A stretch of DNA of 57,192 nucleotides, from NCBI RefSeq assembly GCF_002836055.1, contig NZ_PJBS01000161.1:1-57192 (forward strand), in the 5' to 3' direction. This document shows, piece after piece, positions 37,201-45,884 of this stretch. The notes beneath the pieces were generated by a model. The model saw only the letters and a program-made list of their open reading frames with translations, ran no database searches and had not been told where the DNA came from. This DNA comes from Psychroflexus sp. MES1-P1E (GTDB lineage Bacteria; Bacteroidota; Bacteroidia; Flavobacteriales; Flavobacteriaceae). The first letter of the stretch is position 1, and every line of letters begins with the position of its first letter. The position numbers were made by a program, and so were the translations under genes.

Positions 37201-37242
37201 AAAGGTTAAGAAAAGAAAACAAATGGTTAAGAACTTAGACAT
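34231..37242 (-). CDS. Large secreted TPR-repeat protein
   Basis: A protein of about 1003 residues with signal peptide MSKFLTICFLFLTFLVQAQ, then almost entirely helical repeats of ~34 residues such as FNLKDYTSAIQYLKDYK and YQTGQYELAIDEFSKIL, the TPR pattern. No enzyme motif. Probably a periplasmic or envelope scaffold; proteins of this type are near-universal in flavobacteria. I start at the ATG at 37242, because the TTG nine codons upstream is part of the TATATTTG promoter element. Confidence 0.85.
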   Translation of the reverse strand: MSKFLTICFLFLTFLVQAQQSQYFEDALGKYQDALHLYDQNQLAAAVKAFKQINRSLDSDQLKSNIEFYLANCAIKLGEPTADEQMEDFIKANPASLKTNKAYLEVGNYYFQKRDFLKANKWFAQVNTRSLSKDELNTYEFNFGYTSFKSKNYDQAEQLFNRVRNDKKYGAQAKYYIGFIAYEENEYESASELFDEARSEGIQGNNISYFQSDMNFKLGNFQKAIDLGMEKLPKSNARERSQLDKIIGESYFNLKDYTSAIQYLKDYKGDRGKWNNTDYYQLGYAYYQTGQYELAIDEFSKILDGQDFVAQNAYYHLAKAYLKTDKKIQALNAFKNVTEMNFDDKLKEDAYLNYAKLSYEIGNTYQSVPEVLQAFIENYPTSQESELIKDLLIDSYLTSKNYEKAISMLGGSREYKNKLALQKVTYYYGVELFRDNQLKAAKDYFNRSLAERLDPEFTAKATYWKAEVDYALGNYDMALIGYKEFKGMPMAKQLSEFYSTDYNIAYAYFKTKNYRSTISFFESFTAIERPSQRLHDAYVRLGDAQFALGQYWPAMEAYNSAIAMKNYNSDYAFYQKAYSYGFVDRNAQKIENLNLFVQGYPKSIYKDDALFELGNTYVAENEDQAAITTYQNILTNYKQSIYYPKAMSKLALIYFNKGENQEALVRLKQLIKEYPNSQEALQAVQTARLIYIDLGQTDEYATWVRGLDFVEVADSDIEEATYEAAENKFLDNETNKAIEGFKKYLEEFPNGKNSLKSNFYLAQSLFNSDQRQASVPYYEEVINSRSSEFTEESLRRLAQIYLSEKNYDQAITSLNRLETEANFSQNVVFAQSNLMKAYYEIENFDRTIIYAELILSKDNIDEEVLSDAKIFIARASLEVGDEKRAETAYREVSTTATRKLKAEALYYDAYFKNKSRNYEASTLVIQDLTKNYSRYKEFGVKGLLLMAKNFNALGDDYQATYILENIIKNFQSYPKIISESEELLKQIKSKAAETNSSIEVDKN

Positions 37243-37266
37243 AAGTTGTGTGATTTTGATAACAGT

Positions 37267-37274
37267 CAAATATA
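37267..37274 (-). promoter_or_regulatory. Flavobacterial -7 element TATATTTG for the TPR gene
   Basis: Reverse-strand TATATTTG, 24 bases upstream of the ATG at 37242, in the 152-base region shared with the divergent ftsE. Confidence 0.55.
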
Positions 37275-37394
37275 AAATTATATAGTCATATAACGTTCCA
37301 AGCTCATTTTAATTATAAGTAAAAAACAGTAGATTTTTCACGCTTCACAAATTAATCCTATCTTTATCATTAATAATTTTTTCTCTAAAAGCCA

Positions 37395-38087
37395 ATGTCA
37401 GATACCATTCTAGAACTCAATAATGCCAGTATATTTCAACGAGAAAACCTCATACTTTCTGATGTTAACATAGAAATTAAAAAAGGAGAATTCGTTTATC
37501 TTATAGGTAAAACAGGAACTGGTAAGAGTAGCTTTATGAAAACACTCTATGGCGATTTACCTCTAAAAAGTGGATCTGGACAAATTGTCGATATTGATTT
37601 ACAAAGCTTGAAAGAAAAGGAAATTCCTTATCTAAGGAGAAAACTAGGAGTTGTTTTTCAGGACTTTAAGCTATTAAACGATAGAAATGTCAAGGAAAAT
37701 TTAATCTTTGTCTTAAAAGCTACTGGTTGGAAAGACAAGACTAAAATGAATCAGAAAATTGAGGACGTTTTGGATAAAGTAGAGATGAAAACCAAAAGCT
37801 TTAAATTTCCTTACCAACTTTCTGGTGGTGAACAGCAGCGTGTAGCTATAGCTAGAGCTTTACTAAATGATCCAGAACTCATCTTAGCAGATGAGCCTAC
37901 TGGAAACTTAGACCCACAAACCTCTGTGGAAGTTATGCAAGTCTTACAAGACATAAATAAAAATGGAAATACGATTTTGATGGCTACTCACGATTATGCT
38001 TTGTTGCTAAAATACCCTTCAAAAACATTAAAATGTGATGGACAACGTCTTTTTGAAGTAGTTCAAAAGAAACAACAACAGCATTAA
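37395..38087 (+). CDS. ftsE: Cell-division ATP-binding protein FtsE
   Basis: A 230-residue ABC ATPase. Walker A GKTGTGKSS is at 38-46, the signature LSGGEQQRVAIARAL near 142, and Walker B LILADEPTGNLD follows. Sequence and size fit FtsE, which with the membrane protein FtsX couples septal peptidoglycan hydrolysis to division. No ftsX is adjacent; a LolD-like identity is less likely but not excluded. An M3 peptidase follows after 12 bases on the same strand. Confidence 0.85.
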   Translation: MSDTILELNNASIFQRENLILSDVNIEIKKGEFVYLIGKTGTGKSSFMKTLYGDLPLKSGSGQIVDIDLQSLKEKEIPYLRRKLGVVFQDFKLLNDRNVKENLIFVLKATGWKDKTKMNQKIEDVLDKVEMKTKSFKFPYQLSGGEQQRVAIARALLNDPELILADEPTGNLDPQTSVEVMQVLQDINKNGNTILMATHDYALLLKYPSKTLKCDGQRLFEVVQKKQQQH

Positions 38088-38099
38088 AAATAGTTAACT

Positions 38100-40238
38100 A
38101 TGAAACCTATTAAACTCACTGCAATCGCCTTACTTATTACATGTTTTGCTTGCAACACTGAAGATAAATCAAAAGACAATATGATAGCAGATAATACTTT
38201 ACTAAAGAAATGGGAGGGTCCGTACGAGGGTGTACCGAATTTCGATGCTATGAACCTAAAAGATCTTGAGCCTGCTCTGGATGCTGCTATAGAAGAACAC
38301 CTTAAGGAAATTGATGAGATCGCTAATGTTAAGGAGACCGCTACGTTCAAAAACACCATTGAAGCTATGGAACGTTCTGGTAAAAATGTAGATAGAGTCT
38401 ACACCTATTACGGGATCTGGAGCAGTAATTTATCTTCTGAAGAATTTAGAGATATCCAACAGAAATTATCTCCAAAATTATCGGATTATCAATCTGAAAT
38501 TCGTCAAAATGAAAAACTTTTCAATAGGATTAAGTCTGTTTATGAGTCTAGTCAAAAAGATCCTTTAGAGCCCCAAGCTCAACGAGTTGTAGATTTAGTG
38601 TATAAATCTTTTGAGATGAATGGCGCCAATTTAGATGACGAAGGAAAAACACGTTATGCAGGAATCAATAAAGAATTATCCAAACTTTATACCGATTTTT
38701 CAAACAACATACTTCATGATGAAGAGAACTATGTCACCTTTCTCAATGAAAATCAGCTAAGTGGTTTATCGGACTCCTTCATTAATTCTGCTAAAAAAAC
38801 AGCTGAAGAACAGGAGAAACCAGATCAATATGCCATTGTAAACTCAAGATCCTCTATGGATCCTTTTCTCACTTACTCGGATGAAAGAAAACTCAGAAAA
38901 CAAGTTTGGGAAAATTATTATTCTAGAGGAGATAATAATGATGAATACGATAACAATGCTCTTATCAAAGAAATTCTGAAATTAAGAGACGAACGGGTCA
39001 AATTGTTGGGCTACGGTAACTTTGCAGAGTGGAGGCTTCAAGACAGGATGGCTAAAAATCCTGAAAATGCGATGGATTTATTAATGGCAGTTTGGCCATC
39101 GGCCATCGGTAGAGTTGAAGAAGAAGTAGAAGATATGCAAAAGGTCGCCAAGCAAGAAGGAGCAGATTTTGAAATTGAAGCATGGGATTACAGGTATTAT
39201 GCTGAGAAAGTAAGGCAAGAAAAATATGATTTAGACTCGGAGGAGGTAAAGGAATATTTAGTCTTAGAAAATCTAACAGATGCTATTTTTTATGTAGCTG
39301 GAAGACTTTTTGATTTTAAATTTTCTGAAATTACAGACGGTAGCGTTCCCATATTTCATGAGGATGTTAAGGTTTATGAAGTTACCGAAAAATCCAACGG
39401 AGAGCATGTTGGTGTGTTCTACCTAGACCCTTATGCCCGAAAAGGCAAACGATCTGGGGCTTGGGCTAACACCTATAGATCATACACAAATTTTGATGGA
39501 GAGACTAATGTGTTAGCGTCCAATAACTCCAACTTTGTGCAAGCAGCAGAAGGTGAACCAATTCTAGTATCTTGGGATGATGCAGAAACTTTTTTTCATG
39601 AATTTGGACATGCTCTACACTTTTTGAGTGCAGATGTAAAATACCCAACCTTAAATGGAGGCGTAAGAGATTATACAGAATTTCAATCCCAACTTTTGGA
39701 ACGTTGGATTTATACCGATGAAGTTATCAATAACTTTCTAAAACATTATAAAACTGGCGAGCCTATGCCTGCAGAACTTATAGCCAAGATTAAAAAGGCT
39801 TCTAAATTCAACCAAGGTTTTGCAACCACTGAGTTTTTAGCATCAGCCATCATGGATATGAAATATCACACAACGGATCCTGAAACTATAAATCCAAAAA
39901 CCTTTGAAAAGGAAACCTTAGACCAATTAAACATGCCAGATGAGCTTGTGATGCGTCATCGCTCACCACACTTTGGCCACGTGTTTTCTGGTGAAGGCTA
40001 TGCTACAGGGTATTATGGATATTTATGGGCGGATGTACTTACCTCGGATGCTGCAGAAGCTTTTGCAGAGGCTGAAGGTGGTTTTTATGATGAAACGCTG
40101 TCACAAAACCTAGTGGACTTTCTATTTGCGCCACGAAATGCTATAGATCCAGCCGAAGCGTATCGACGATTTAGAGGAAGAGATGCAGAAATTGATGCCT
40201 TGATGCGAGACCGAGGTTTCCCAGTTCCAAAAAAATAA
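38100..40238 (+). CDS. M3-family zinc metallopeptidase lipoprotein (Dcp-like)
   Basis: A 712-residue lipoprotein (acylated Cys18 after LLITCFA) of the thimet/Dcp peptidase family. The zinc-binding HEFGH is at 500-504 in FFHEFGHALHFL, with the third ligand expected in the following helix. The C-terminal HRSPHFGHVFSGEGYATGYYGYLW is typical of peptidyl-dipeptidase Dcp. It cleaves short peptides, here likely in the periplasm. It follows ftsE and runs 1 base before a glycosyltransferase gene. Confidence 0.93.
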   Translation: MKPIKLTAIALLITCFACNTEDKSKDNMIADNTLLKKWEGPYEGVPNFDAMNLKDLEPALDAAIEEHLKEIDEIANVKETATFKNTIEAMERSGKNVDRVYTYYGIWSSNLSSEEFRDIQQKLSPKLSDYQSEIRQNEKLFNRIKSVYESSQKDPLEPQAQRVVDLVYKSFEMNGANLDDEGKTRYAGINKELSKLYTDFSNNILHDEENYVTFLNENQLSGLSDSFINSAKKTAEEQEKPDQYAIVNSRSSMDPFLTYSDERKLRKQVWENYYSRGDNNDEYDNNALIKEILKLRDERVKLLGYGNFAEWRLQDRMAKNPENAMDLLMAVWPSAIGRVEEEVEDMQKVAKQEGADFEIEAWDYRYYAEKVRQEKYDLDSEEVKEYLVLENLTDAIFYVAGRLFDFKFSEITDGSVPIFHEDVKVYEVTEKSNGEHVGVFYLDPYARKGKRSGAWANTYRSYTNFDGETNVLASNNSNFVQAAEGEPILVSWDDAETFFHEFGHALHFLSADVKYPTLNGGVRDYTEFQSQLLERWIYTDEVINNFLKHYKTGEPMPAELIAKIKKASKFNQGFATTEFLASAIMDMKYHTTDPETINPKTFEKETLDQLNMPDELVMRHRSPHFGHVFSGEGYATGYYGYLWADVLTSDAAEAFAEAEGGFYDETLSQNLVDFLFAPRNAIDPAEAYRRFRGRDAEIDALMRDRGFPVPKK

Positions 40239-40239
40239 A

Positions 40240-41130
40240 ATGCTTTCTATACTTATCAGATCTTTTGATGATCCATTGATTGATATTGTGTCTGTTTTAT
40301 ATACAGAATGTCAATTTTTGGATATTGAATTTGAAATTCTTATTTCTGATGATGACCCTAATGGCAAAAATTTAGACCACCAAAAATTTGGCCAATTTCC
40401 AATGGTAAACTATTGGAAAAATAGAAAAAATCTAGGGCGGTCCAATAATTTAAATAAATTGATACGTAAATCTAAATTCAATAGTGTATTGCTAATAGAT
40501 GCAGATGTAATTCCATTAAAAACTGATTTTATCAAGCTATACTTGGAATCCTCCAAGTCTAACTGTGTCGTCACTTATGGTGGACTTGCTTACGAAAAGA
40601 ATCCTCCAAAAACTTCTGAACTCTTAAGGTGGGTCTATGGACACAGAGAAGAAGCAAAGTCGGCTGACTTAAGACAATCTCGATATCCTTACAACATCTT
40701 AGTCTCTAACCTACTCATTAAAAAATCTGAATTTGAACAGCCCATTTTTAATACTGAATTAAATACTTACGGGTATGAAGATTTGGTTTTCTCTGAGTTT
40801 TTAAAAGAATACAAAATTGAGGTGATGCAAATTGATAATCCAGTCATCCATAAAGGTCTTGAAACCTCTATGGTGTTCCTTCAAAAAACAGAAACGGCCT
40901 TAGACAATTTGGTCGGTTTAATTCAAAAAGGAACTTTAAGCCAAGAAGCCACCAGCCTTTCGACCTTATATTTTAAACTTAGAAGATACAGACTTAATAG
41001 TGTTATTTATAAATTTCTAAACGCTATTGAAAGAGCACTTAAGTCTAATTTAGTCTCTAAGAAACCGAGTTTAATTTATTTTAAACTCTATAAACTTTAC
41101 CATTTTTCAAAATCATATCAAAAACAATGA
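40240..41130 (+). CDS. Glycosyltransferase family 2
   Basis: A 296-residue GT-A enzyme. The N-terminal strand MLSILIRSFDDP leads to the donor-binding LLIDADVIPL (DXD-like) near residue 85, and a later YGYEDLVFSEFL carries the ED of the acceptor side. Soluble, with a basic C-terminus. It overlaps the next GT2 gene by 4 bases, forming a coupled pair. Sugar unknown; the context is surface polysaccharide or lipid glycosylation. Confidence 0.85.
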   Translation: MLSILIRSFDDPLIDIVSVLYTECQFLDIEFEILISDDDPNGKNLDHQKFGQFPMVNYWKNRKNLGRSNNLNKLIRKSKFNSVLLIDADVIPLKTDFIKLYLESSKSNCVVTYGGLAYEKNPPKTSELLRWVYGHREEAKSADLRQSRYPYNILVSNLLIKKSEFEQPIFNTELNTYGYEDLVFSEFLKEYKIEVMQIDNPVIHKGLETSMVFLQKTETALDNLVGLIQKGTLSQEATSLSTLYFKLRRYRLNSVIYKFLNAIERALKSNLVSKKPSLIYFKLYKLYHFSKSYQKQ

Positions 41131-42059
41131 TACAGTTTTCAGTCGCTATCCCCTTATATAACAAGGCCAACTTTATTCAAAACTGCCTAGAAAGCGTTTT
41201 AAAACAGACTCATAAAGACTTTGAAGTTATCCTTGTAAACGATGGAAGCACCGATGGTAGCGAAAGTGTAGTTGAAAAATTTCAAGACTCACGCATACGT
41301 CTGGTGCATCAAGAAAATAAAGGAGCTTCAGCGGCTAGAAACAAAGCTATTTCTTTAGCTAAACACGAGTGGATTGCCTTAATCGATGCAGATGATTATT
41401 GGTATCCAAATCATTTAGAGGAATTGCAAAACACCATTGAAAAATTTCCAAAAGCTGATGTTGTTTGTAACAATTATGAAATATTGCTTGAGAAGGATTA
41501 TGTTAAACATCCTACTTTCTCTATTGAATATCCTCTTAAAGCTCAATACATCAAAGATTATTTTAAAGGGAGTTTAATAGATCCCATAACATTAACATGT
41601 GCACTTTGCTTTACACATTCAATGTTTAAAAAGGTGGGCGAATTTGATATTAAAATAAAATCTGGACAAGATATCGACTTAATGGTAAAATTTGGTTTAA
41701 CAGCAACCATAGCTTTTAACCCAAAAACCTCGTCTCGTTACATCATAAACAGTGAAAACAACTTGGCTAAGACTAACTATTTTCCAGATAGACTTTACTT
41801 TATTTCAAAATATAAAAGGGAAGAAAATAAGAACTCATCTTTAAAAGCTTATTTAGATATCAACAGATATGCTTTAGTTATAAGATGTAAATTAGCTTCA
41901 ATTCCTTTATGGAAAGATATAATACATGAAATAAATCCTGAAAATCTAAACTGTAAGCAAAAAATCTTACTTAGATTACCTTCAAAAATTCTAATATCAA
42001 CCAAGAGATTTCAAAACTATTTAATAGATAAAGGACTTTATATAACTCCTTTCCGTTAA
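41127..42059 (+). CDS. Glycosyltransferase family 2
   Basis: A 310-residue GT-A enzyme with a textbook N-terminus: FSVAIPLYNKANFIQNCLES, then ILVNDGSTDGS and LIDADDYWYPNHLEEL, whose DADD binds the metal and nucleotide-sugar. The catalytic-side SGQDIDLMVKF is around residue 185. Coupled to the upstream GT2 by ATGA. Its stop directly abuts the stop of the convergent phosphoethanolamine-transferase-like gene. Confidence 0.9.
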   Translation: MIQFSVAIPLYNKANFIQNCLESVLKQTHKDFEVILVNDGSTDGSESVVEKFQDSRIRLVHQENKGASAARNKAISLAKHEWIALIDADDYWYPNHLEELQNTIEKFPKADVVCNNYEILLEKDYVKHPTFSIEYPLKAQYIKDYFKGSLIDPITLTCALCFTHSMFKKVGEFDIKIKSGQDIDLMVKFGLTATIAFNPKTSSRYIINSENNLAKTNYFPDRLYFISKYKREENKNSSLKAYLDINRYALVIRCKLASIPLWKDIIHEINPENLNCKQKILLRLPSKILISTKRFQNYLIDKGLYITPFR

Positions 42060-43667
42060 TCAGTGCTGACTATCAATTTTAGATTTAAAATAGTCATCAT
42101 AATCCAAGCGCTGTCCTATAATTCGCTTTACAGGTTCAAAATCTTTGGAAAATATGCTTTTTTTGGAATCCTTTTCATTAAAATCTATTTTCGACAAATC
42201 AGAAATAGAATGCAATAAGTGTTCAATAGAAAATGGGGTTTCAGGCTTAAAGTCAATCGTGTAATTTGACTTGTACTGAGGGGATAGCCATACCACAAAG
42301 GGAATTTCGAACATAGAGCGGGTAGGTTCTTCCAAATCATTATGCCCAAAAAAATCACGATCTGTAAACACCTCTTCTCCATGATCTGAAAAGTAAACAA
42401 CAAAACTATTTTGATTTTGGGAACTCACCTTATTAATAACTTGATCCACAAGATAATCTACATAAGAAATTGAATTGTGATAGGTATTTATTATTTCAAA
42501 ATTGGCCTTTTTTGGGAACCGAGTTTTAGGTATATCTTTAAAAATATCAAATTTATCAGGATATCTTAACTTATATCTTCCATGAGTTGCCAAGAGATGA
42601 AGCACGATGAATTTATTTGGGGAGTCATCGTTAAGAGCGATATCAAGGTGTGGTAACAGAACTTCGTCATAAGGTGTTTTAGAACCATAATCAGTTGTAT
42701 TTGTAAACACATAGGAGTCTGATGCTTTTGCTACCTTACTTAATAAAGTATCATAAATACCTATCGGTATTTGGTTCGATAACCAAAAGGTTTTAAAACC
42801 AGCCTGATTCATAAGTTGAATAAGAGTAGATTCAGTTTCTTTTTTAAAATTATCTAAAGATAAAGCTGCTTGTAAGGATTCTATAGTATGAGATTCTGAA
42901 CTTATAACGTCTTTATAAATTAATAGGTCCTCTTTAATCTGACTGAGTTTAGGAGTCGTAGACCTATAGAAATCATAAATACCTAGATGATGACGAGTTG
43001 TAGATTCTCCGATGATTAATACAAACGTATGAGAATCAGAATTTCCTTTAAATTCTACATTTTTGAAATTTCCAAAAGAGCTTTTAATATTGAATTTTTC
43101 ATATTTTTTTATCTCATTAAAATACTCAGCCCCCCCTTTAATAAATTGATAGGGAAGGTTTGCAAAATATAAACCTGAATATGTGAGCAAGAAAAAAGTT
43201 GAAGTAAGAAATAGGTATTTATATTTTGCTTTAAATGAGGGTGGTTTGACTAAGACTGGAACATAACTTTTAATACTAAAAGTTATAATAAAGATTAGAT
43301 CAATAAACAGAAGAAGAATTATTTCGAGGCTAACATAGCTAAAGAAAAACTCTGAAGCTTCAGCATAATTAGTTTCTAAAATGATAAAAATAGCTGAGGC
43401 TGAAAAAAAGGTATCAAAAATATAAAAATAGGCGCTTTCTATACCCATAGAAAAAACAAAGATCACATATAAGATTTTTGATAATGCGCTTTTGATATTT
43501 TTTTTTGGAATTAAAGATATAAACCCGAGTATAAGGGATAGTGATAAGAAATTCTCAATACAATTCTTCAAATTATATCCTCTGAATTCTGAAGATAGAA
43601 ACTCAAATATAAGGCTTACCAAAATTGGAGATACCCACGTTAAAAACGATTTATAATTAAGCTTCAT
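42060..43667 (-). CDS. Phosphoethanolamine transferase-like membrane enzyme (sulfatase fold)
   Basis: A 535-residue protein with about five N-terminal membrane helices (to ~170) and a periplasmic alkaline-phosphatase/sulfatase-type domain. The metal site and nucleophile lie in IIGESTTRHHLGIYDF (Glu221, Thr223 likely nucleophile), with HLLATHGRY and YFSDHGEE further on. This is the EptA/OpgE/CptA group, which moves phosphoethanolamine from phosphatidylethanolamine onto lipid A or glycans. The start overlaps the adjacent GT2 by 11 bases, tying it to glycan assembly. Confidence 0.87.
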   Translation of the reverse strand: MKLNYKSFLTWVSPILVSLIFEFLSSEFRGYNLKNCIENFLSLSLILGFISLIPKKNIKSALSKILYVIFVFSMGIESAYFYIFDTFFSASAIFIILETNYAEASEFFFSYVSLEIILLLFIDLIFIITFSIKSYVPVLVKPPSFKAKYKYLFLTSTFFLLTYSGLYFANLPYQFIKGGAEYFNEIKKYEKFNIKSSFGNFKNVEFKGNSDSHTFVLIIGESTTRHHLGIYDFYRSTTPKLSQIKEDLLIYKDVISSESHTIESLQAALSLDNFKKETESTLIQLMNQAGFKTFWLSNQIPIGIYDTLLSKVAKASDSYVFTNTTDYGSKTPYDEVLLPHLDIALNDDSPNKFIVLHLLATHGRYKLRYPDKFDIFKDIPKTRFPKKANFEIINTYHNSISYVDYLVDQVINKVSSQNQNSFVVYFSDHGEEVFTDRDFFGHNDLEEPTRSMFEIPFVVWLSPQYKSNYTIDFKPETPFSIEHLLHSISDLSKIDFNEKDSKKSIFSKDFEPVKRIIGQRLDYDDYFKSKIDSQH

Positions 43668-44472
43668 TCTCTAGAATTTTGATATCATTTATGGCTTTAA
43701 TACCGATCTTATAGGCTTTAGGTTGTTCAAAAAAAGAAATATACTCATACCTGTATAAAAATAAAACGTACTTTAGAAGCCAGAGATATGTCCAGTTTTT
43801 ATAAACTAAATATTTCTGAGCTGTAATTGCCCTTATAAATCCAGGTGTTCCTTGATTGGAAGCTGAGGTTTTTCGGCTATGTTTTAGTATGGGTTTAGCA
43901 TAAAAAGCAACTCTTAAACTATGTCTTAATAGTGAGTCTTTGAAAATTTGCTCTTCAGCTGAAGGAAATGAAGTTCCAAGTCCGAAATTTTCATTCATTT
44001 TTATTCCTTTTTCTCTAACATCTTTTACCCTAAATGTCATTTCCACTGAAGATAGTGGTCGTTTTGTAGATGTCGTATACCCTTCAGATTTTGAGTATTT
44101 TTTTTGAAGTTGATCGTTCTCATCCAAAAATTGAAATGAAATTAAACTTGCTTGATCATATTTTTTATAGGCTCGCAAGATCGTTTTATTAAAGTCAGGT
44201 AGGTACTCTATATCGTCGTCTGCAATGGCTAGGATATCTCCAATAGCATTTTCAATTGCCAGATTTCTACTTTTACTCAATCCAAACTCTCTTGAATTAA
44301 TTACTCGTATACCTTCAGTAGTAGATACTAAATCTTGATTTAATTTGGTCTGATTAATAATTAAAATGGAATATAAACTCAGATCCATGTCAGGAAACAT
44401 CCCTCCTAAAAAAGAAAGGTCACTCCTATTCATGGTAGATATCATTATTTCCAAAGTAGGTTTTACGATCAT
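43657..44472 (-). CDS. Glycosyltransferase family 2
   Basis: A 271-residue GT-A enzyme. The donor-binding motif is ILAIADDDIEYLPDF around residues 90-104, preceded by FGLSKSRNLAIENAIGD, a typical GT2 helix. It sits between a flippase and the phosphoethanolamine-transferase-like gene, overlapping both (4 and 11 bases), so all three form one reverse-strand operon. Substrate unknown. Confidence 0.85.
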   Translation of the reverse strand: MIVKPTLEIMISTMNRSDLSFLGGMFPDMDLSLYSILIINQTKLNQDLVSTTEGIRVINSREFGLSKSRNLAIENAIGDILAIADDDIEYLPDFNKTILRAYKKYDQASLISFQFLDENDQLQKKYSKSEGYTTSTKRPLSSVEMTFRVKDVREKGIKMNENFGLGTSFPSAEEQIFKDSLLRHSLRVAFYAKPILKHSRKTSASNQGTPGFIRAITAQKYLVYKNWTYLWLLKYVLFLYRYEYISFFEQPKAYKIGIKAINDIKILENEA

Positions 44473-45758
44473 CGTTTATAAAAAATTAAACTCTTTCTAA
44501 AAATAAATAATATAATGAAAAAGTAAAGTATATAGGTTAAAGCATGTCCAAAGACAACACCTTCAAGACCAATTTTTGGAACAAGGTATATGGCACTTAA
44601 ATACAGACTTAACGCTAAAAATAAATCTGTGATAATATAATGCCAAAGCATTTTCTTAGCATGAAATTGATAAACCATCACCATTGCTAATACTCTAAAG
44701 AAATCTCCTACTATTTGCCAAAAAAATAAGTCGGCCGCTGGTAAAAAATCTTTTGAAAAAATTAGGGTCACTATCCAATCTCTTAAGACATATACCAAGA
44801 TTAATCCTACTATAAAAAAAGGTAGAATCTGTTTATAGAAATTGAAAACAATAGCTCGGAATTCCGATGATTTTTGAGCTTCAGCCATTTTAGGTAAAAT
44901 AAATAAATTCAATAAGGACAAAATAAACAAAAGGTAGTAGCTAGATATTCTTACTGTAGATTCCCAAAACCCAGCACTGCTTTCACCAAGCGAGTCGATA
45001 AGTAAGTTTCGAATCCCTAGAAAAACCAAAGGAAAACTCAAGCTTGAAATTAAGGTCATAAAGGCATACTGACCTAAATTTTTAAGAACTGGTGTTGAAA
45101 ATTTGCTCCATTGAAACGAGGTGATTGCTCCAAACCAAGATTGTACATAGTACAAAGTAAAAATCAACATCGCGGAAGGTACAATAACAATGGTTAACAA
45201 AGCACCTTCAAGATTTAGCCAATACACCAGCAGTGCAAAAGCTATGATATTCAAAAAATGAGAGGCCATATTGATTTTTATGACTTTACTAAACGCATTG
45301 AAGCCTTGTAAAATAGAAATCAAATACAGATTAATAACGTGAAGAGGTAAGACAAAGGCCAACAAACGAATAACCGACACGAAATTTCTAGAACCAAAGA
45401 TTAGCGTGTTGATAAATTCTGAGAAAACAAGAACCACAGTTATGGTAAGCATACACATCACCAATCCGGACCAGATTAAGGTGGATAAAAAGGAGGAGAA
45501 TGCTTTGGGATCAGATTTGTGTTCTGCGGAGTATTTAACGACTGCATTGGCTAATCCTCCACTTGAAAACTTATGAAAAATTTCTAAAACATTTCTCAAG
45601 TTTCCTAATATCGCAATGCCTTGTGGACCAAGATAAATAGCCGTTAGCTTTGAAATACCAAGGCCTGTAATCATTTTAATAACAACGGATAATCCATTGA
45701 AAGAACTCACCTTCAATAGAGTAGATTGTTGAACTACAGATTTTATACGTTTAAGCAC
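44469..45758 (-). CDS. O-antigen/polysaccharide flippase (Wzx-like)
   Basis: A 429-residue membrane protein with about 12 helices and no soluble domain, in the polysaccharide-translocase group. The start is GTG at 45758, with AGGAACA a few bases upstream as a possible ribosome site. Reverse-strand TACTTTCG near 45785, one base off the -7 consensus, may be its promoter. First gene of the flippase-GT2-phosphoethanolamine-transferase operon; likely exports the lipid-linked glycan made here. Confidence 0.85.
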   Translation of the reverse strand: MLKRIKSVVQQSTLLKVSSFNGLSVVIKMITGLGISKLTAIYLGPQGIAILGNLRNVLEIFHKFSSGGLANAVVKYSAEHKSDPKAFSSFLSTLIWSGLVMCMLTITVVLVFSEFINTLIFGSRNFVSVIRLLAFVLPLHVINLYLISILQGFNAFSKVIKINMASHFLNIIAFALLVYWLNLEGALLTIVIVPSAMLIFTLYYVQSWFGAITSFQWSKFSTPVLKNLGQYAFMTLISSLSFPLVFLGIRNLLIDSLGESSAGFWESTVRISSYYLLFILSLLNLFILPKMAEAQKSSEFRAIVFNFYKQILPFFIVGLILVYVLRDWIVTLIFSKDFLPAADLFFWQIVGDFFRVLAMVMVYQFHAKKMLWHYIITDLFLALSLYLSAIYLVPKIGLEGVVFGHALTYILYFFIILFIFRKSLIFYKR

Positions 45759-45837
45759 TTATATTGTTCCTATTCATGAATCGAAAGTACAATTTTTAAA
45801 AACTTTGAATATCATTTCGATTCACTTATAAACGACA

Positions 45838-45863
45838 AAAGCTTCTGTCGAGACAGAAGCTTT
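45838..45863. terminator. Terminator after the B12 receptor operon
   Basis: AAAGCTTCTGTC (45838-45849) pairs with GACAGAAGCTTT (45852-45863). It lies 22 bases downstream of the reverse-strand beta-propeller gene and has TTTTGTC after it on that strand. Confidence 0.78.
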
Positions 45864-45884
45864 CTAAAATAGTTAAAAGTTTGA

